From: JAVEVF01 sp034005175
GTDB taxonomy: Bacteria > Actinomycetota > Coriobacteriia > Anaerosomatales > SLCP01
Reading direction: 5' to 3'
NCBI GenBank assembly: GCA_034005175.1
Contig: JAVEVF010000038.1
Coordinates: 1 to 16,309, forward strand
DNA length: 16,309 nucleotides
Shown piece after piece: positions 12,788 to 16,309 of the stretch (the first letter of the stretch is position 1; each line of letters starts with the position of its first letter). Position numbers and translations under genes: made by a program. Under the pieces are notes generated by a model. That model was not told the origin of the DNA, searched no databases, and saw nothing but the letters and a program-made list of their open reading frames with translations.

Positions 12788-15700
12788 CGGAGGCCTCCTC
12801 GGCGACGCGATCAAGCTTCTGGCTTACCACCTTGCTGACTCCATCGGCTTGCATGGAGACACCGTACAGGACGTCAGCCATCTCCATCGTCCGACGCTGG
12901 TGTGTGACGATGATGAACTGCGTATGAGTGCGCATAGTGTCGGTGAATGCGATGAAGCGGCGCAGGTTGGTGTCGTCAAGCGCGGCTTCAACCTCGTCAA
13001 GGATGTAGAAGGGACACGGGCGGGTGCGATACACCGCGAATAGAAGGGCCAGCGCGGTAAGTGACTTCTCCCCACCGCTCATGAGGGACATCTTGGAAAG
13101 CTTCTTGCCACGGGGCTGTGCGATGACCTCAACGCCCGTCGCCTCGGGGTCATCCGGATCCGTGAGCTCAAGAGAACAGTGTCCGCCCGGGAACAAGACG
13201 ACGAACACCTCCTGAAAGTGGTTGTTCACCTCTTCGAAGGTCTCCAGAAAACGGTCGCGGATCTTCCGGTCGATTGCTGCCACCACTTTCCCGAGAGCCT
13301 GACGACTAGCGACGAGGTCATCGATCTGCGAGCGCATGAAGTCGCGGCGGCACTGCAAGGCCTCGAATTCCTGCATCGCAACAGGATTGACGGGGCCGAT
13401 GTTCTCCAAACGTTTGCGCAGCGCATGCGCACGGTCCTCGGTGGCTCGGCGGTCATCAAGCGGTTCGCCTTCCAGCGCTCGTTCAAGAGGCACTCCATAT
13501 GTCTGCACGATCTGTGCGACAGCGGCATTGACCTGTACCTCGAGTTGGCCCTTCTCCACCCGGATGTCACTCATCAGTTCGTTTTGGGCATCGATCTCGG
13601 CTTGAAGGGTCCTCACGCTGTCCTGAGCCTCGTGGATGGTGGTGCGCAAGGACTCCGAATCGGCTTGTTCGAAATGCGCCCTGTCGCGCAACCTCACCGC
13701 CCAATGTTCGGCGCGTTCAAGAAGGGCTGCGTAAAGGTCATGCACAGGCTCGATACGTTCGCGCAGCAGCTCAAGTGCCGTCTCGGTCTGCCGGCTTTGC
13801 GCAGCGGTGTTCTCAAGCTCTTCAAGCTCGGCGGTGATCGACGCCATCTGACGTTTGACGTGCACGCCGCGCTCGGACACGGTAGCGATGTCGACCTGGC
13901 ACGCCGACAATCGTTCACTGATCGACGTCTCATCTCTGAACCGCGCATCGCGGACTTCACGGGCAACCGCGGCCTGCTCCTCGAAATCAACAAGCTCGGC
14001 CTCGGAATCTACGATTCGCTGGTTGAGCTGCTCGATGCCGGGTGCATCCTTCTCCACTCGTGACTCGACCTCGGCTATACGACCGCCTACCGCCACCATC
14101 TCGGCGTCTTGGGAGGTGAGCGCGTGTTCGAGTCGGCCGACCTCCTCTCGCAGCGATTCAGTCTCACCGGCGAGTTGCGCGATCGACTGCCCGAGTTCCA
14201 GCGCATCTTGTTGGGCGGCAGAAAGCGCTTCTTCGGCGGTGGAGGTACCGGCTTCCGCCTCCCCTACCGCGATGTCGAGCGCGCTGACTTCGTCTTCTAG
14301 TTCGGTGATGCGGCGCTTGCGCGTAAGAACGCCGGCGCCATCGGTCGCGATGACACGCCCTACGGTGACCTTGCCCCCTGGCCACACGATGGCACCTTCC
14401 GGGGTGGCGAACCGCGAACCGGTCGTGTCTGTCTGCATGGCAGCAACGGCTTGAGGAAGAGAGTCCACCACAACCACGTCCCCGATGAGTGCGCGCAACG
14501 CTGGACCGAGGTCAGCGCTGCACGTGACGAGTTCGATGAGTGGGGTACCGGTGGTAGCAGGGGTGCGGTCCGCGATCTGTATGCCTGACAGCGGCACGAG
14601 AGCGAGGCCGCCTTCGCCTTGCACGGCGGCTTCTGCGGCAATCCGATGCGCTGCTTCTACGTCCTCGACCAGTAAAGCGAACAGGTCGGTACCGAGGAGG
14701 TGCTCGAGAAGCTGCTCGTACTCATCGGCAATGCGGATACGCTCGGCAAGCGGCCCGATCAGACCCGGGAGATCGCGCTCGCGAGAGAGTGCCCATGCGA
14801 GGGCGGGCGATGCGGCCTCGAAGGCCCGATCGATCTCTTCGAGCGCGCGTACTTCGGCCCGGGCGGCAGTCAGTCGCTCACGCACCTCAGCGAGCTCCTT
14901 GCGTCGCGAGTCGAGGACTCGAACGCGCTTGTCGACATCGCTGTCGGCGAGCACACGGGTCTTGCGGGCTCTGAGCAGCTCGTTTTCGAGCTGCTCAAGC
15001 CGTGCACGCCTGCTTGAGAGGGTGGCAGAGAGCGTTGAGCGCTGATCGCGCAGCTGAGCAAGGCGGTTTGAGAGCATCTCGATCTCGAGGCGATACGAAG
15101 ACACGGATCGCTCCAACAGCGCTAGCTCCATGCGCATATCGTCGATCACCTTGCGGCTGCGACGGGTCTCGCCAGTGATCCTCGCGAGTGCCTCATCTGA
15201 GGCGATGCGCTCCTTCTTCGCCAGTTCAGCTGCACGTCGCAACTCGCCGAGTTGACCGTAGAGCGCGGTCAGGCGAGTGTCGCTCTCTAGTCGCTGCTCA
15301 GAGAGCCGTTCGAGCTCACCAGAACGTGTTTCCGAGCGCGTCTCGGCCTGATAGAGCTTGGCGCGAAGCTCGCTCAGCCGCTCAATGAGGTTCTTGCCCT
15401 TCTCTTCGAGGAGCAACAAGCCCGAATTGATGCGCTCAAGCACAGACTGTAAGCGCCTGCGTTGCTCGGAAAGGTCACCTACGAACAGCCCCTTTTCCTC
15501 GAGCAGGGCCTGAAAGGTCGCGAGTTCACGCTCCTTTTCGCCGAGGCGATATCGTGCAAGCTCGATCTCGGCGTCCTGCTCCTTCTCACGCTTGGTGATA
15601 TCGTCCCAGGTTCGTTGTAGTGAGCGCAGGTCAGCTACTGCCAGTGAGATCTCAATCGCCGCAAGCTCCTCACGCAGCTCCGAATGTTGTGCCGCACGCG

Positions 15701-16309
15701 AAGCCTGCCTTTGAAGGGGCTTGAGTTGCCTATCAATCTCGCTAGCAACATCACGCGCGCGCTCGAGATGGGCGTCCATGCCCGAGAGCTTGCGCAGGGC
15801 ACGTTCACGACGCTTCTTATGCTTGAGAACGCCTGCCGCTTCTTCGATGAGCGCCCGTCGCTCCTCAGGACGCGAGTTGAGGACCTCATCGAGACGCCCC
15901 TGGCTGATGATGGAATGGGTATCGCGGCCAAGACCGCTATCATGCAGGAGCTCTTGCACATCCATCAGCCGAGCCGGTGACTGATTGATGAGGTATTCGC
16001 TCTCTCCGCTGCGGAACATCCGCCGCGTGATAGTGACCTCACCGAACTCGATGGGCAGTGTTCCGTCCGAGTTGTCGAGAACGAGATCGACCTCGGCAAC
16101 ACCCACCGGTTGTCGCGCCGAGGAGCCTGCGAAGATGACATCTTCCATCGCCTGGCCACGCAGGCTCTTAGCCGACTGCTCGCCGAGGACCCACAAGACC
16201 GCGTCAGAGATGTTCGACTTCCCCGAACCGTTCGGGCCCATCACAACGGTTACGCCGGGTTCCAAGGAGAGCACGGTTCGGTCGGCAAACGACTTGAAGC
16301 CTTTGAGTA
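12768..16309 (-). CDS. smc: Chromosome partition/condensation ATPase SMC (5' end beyond the window)
   Basis: This is the large ATPase of the SMC-ScpAB condensin complex, which compacts and separates daughter chromosomes. The frame runs off the right edge: 11 in-frame residues (LKGFKSFADRT) precede the GTG at 16272-16274, and SMC proteins normally begin about 7-8 residues earlier, so only a few residues are missing. Numbering from that GTG, the N-terminal head has the Walker A motif GPNGSGKS at 13-20. A long charged coiled coil follows (about 160-490), then the hinge (about 500-650, with GLIGPLAERI and a GGKVTVGR stretch), a returning coil, and the C-terminal head with the ABC signature LMSGGEKS near 1065-1071 and Walker B FYILDE ending near 1094. 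Total length is about 1,180-1,190 residues, normal for bacterial SMC. The stop codon lies inside ftsY (20 bp overlap), so the two genes are co-transcribed. The gene looks intact apart from the window cut. Confidence 0.97.
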   Translation of the reverse strand, partial: LKGFKSFADRTVLSLEPGVTVVMGPNGSGKSNISDAVLWVLGEQSAKSLRGQAMEDVIFAGSSARQPVGVAEVDLVLDNSDGTLPIEFGEVTITRRMFRSGESEYLINQSPARLMDVQELLHDSGLGRDTHSIISQGRLDEVLNSRPEERRALIEEAAGVLKHKKRRERALRKLSGMDAHLERARDVASEIDRQLKPLQRQASRAAQHSELREELAAIEISLAVADLRSLQRTWDDITKREKEQDAEIELARYRLGEKERELATFQALLEEKGLFVGDLSEQRRRLQSVLERINSGLLLLEEKGKNLIERLSELRAKLYQAETRSETRSGELERLSEQRLESDTRLTALYGQLGELRRAAELAKKERIASDEALARITGETRRSRKVIDDMRMELALLERSVSSYRLEIEMLSNRLAQLRDQRSTLSATLSSRRARLEQLENELLRARKTRVLADSDVDKRVRVLDSRRKELAEVRERLTAARAEVRALEEIDRAFEAASPALAWALSRERDLPGLIGPLAERIRIADEYEQLLEHLLGTDLFALLVEDVEAAHRIAAEAAVQGEGGLALVPLSGIQIADRTPATTGTPLIELVTCSADLGPALRALIGDVVVVDSLPQAVAAMQTDTTGSRFATPEGAIVWPGGKVTVGRVIATDGAGVLTRKRRITELEDEVSALDIAVGEAEAGTSTAEEALSAAQQDALELGQSIAQLAGETESLREEVGRLEHALTSQDAEMVAVGGRIAEVESRVEKDAPGIEQLNQRIVDSEAELVDFEEQAAVAREVRDARFRDETSISERLSACQVDIATVSERGVHVKRQMASITAELEELENTAAQSRQTETALELLRERIEPVHDLYAALLERAEHWAVRLRDRAHFEQADSESLRTTIHEAQDSVRTLQAEIDAQNELMSDIRVEKGQLEVQVNAAVAQIVQTYGVPLERALEGEPLDDRRATEDRAHALRKRLENIGPVNPVAMQEFEALQCRRDFMRSQIDDLVASRQALGKVVAAIDRKIRDRFLETFEEVNNHFQEVFVVLFPGGHCSLELTDPDDPEATGVEVIAQPRGKKLSKMSLMSGGEKSLTALALLFAVYRTRPCPFYILDEVEAALDDTNLRRFIAFTDTMRTHTQFIIVTHQRRTMEMADVLYGVSMQADGVSKVVSQKLDRVAEEASDGHALV
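12788..12800 (-). promoter_or_regulatory. Ribosome binding site of ftsY within a 10-bp palindrome
   Basis: On the minus strand AGGAGG (12799-12794) is followed by the spacer CCTCCG and then ATG at 12787. The spacer is complementary to the Shine-Dalgarno, so GGAGGCCTCC (12798-12789) is a perfect palindrome. With no loop it cannot close as a simple hairpin. The site lies inside the last codons of smc and fixes the ftsY start. Confidence 0.75.

Noticed and set aside
13179..14063. Plus-strand open frame of 294 codons
   Set aside because: It lies wholly opposite smc, which is unmistakable. GC-rich codon bias commonly leaves long antisense frames, and its translation shows no family motif.

Overview
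The window is a compact, GC-rich (roughly 60% by eye) bacterial housekeeping segment. All 17 genes I can support lie on the minus strand, so they are transcribed from high to low coordinates. None of the plus-strand reading frames looks real. I found no mobile element, CRISPR array, rRNA or tRNA.

The likely host is an actinobacterium, probably of the Coriobacteriia type rather than a streptomycete or mycobacterium. The reasons are high GC, an S16 protein with a long Ala/Glu-rich tail, a WhiG/FliA-type sigma factor, the folate-dependent TrmFO (common in Firmicutes, rare in classical Actinobacteria), and a gene order shared with both Firmicutes and Actinobacteria. This assignment is inference.

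Layout in transcription order. (1) 16309-9936: smc (5' end cut by the window edge), ftsY, a type I signal peptidase and ffh, covering chromosome organisation and the signal recognition particle route, with a signal peptidase between the SRP receptor and the SRP GTPase. A stem-loop with a T-tract abuts the ffh stop codon. (2) 9897-7310: a good sigma-70-type promoter, then rpsP (TTG start), the KH-domain gene khpA, rimM, trmD and a second signal peptidase. This is the classic ribosome-maturation operon. (3) 7293-6814: rplS with a possible promoter of its own and a downstream stem-loop. (4) 6776-99: rnhB, yraN, comM/yifB, dprA, trmFO, xerC and a FliA/WhiG-type sigma factor. Most junctions are 4-8 bp overlaps or short gaps. 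The genes serve RNA/DNA hybrid removal, DNA uptake and processing, tRNA methylation, chromosome dimer resolution and sigma switching. (5) 98-1: a short non-coding strip with a promoter that fires leftward out of the window.

I see no wholly new multi-gene system. The least ordinary signals are at the RNA level: a perfect 8-bp hairpin with a GCGA tetraloop that buries the whole Shine-Dalgarno of yraN; a terminator whose T-tract is shared with the -35 box of the rpsP promoter; a TTG start on ribosomal protein S16 with a near-perfect Shine-Dalgarno; and several small inverted repeats just before start codons. At gene level, the ftsY-lepB-ffh order, a short divergent DprA, the absence of topA between dprA and trmFO, and a sigma factor translationally coupled to xerC deserve a look.
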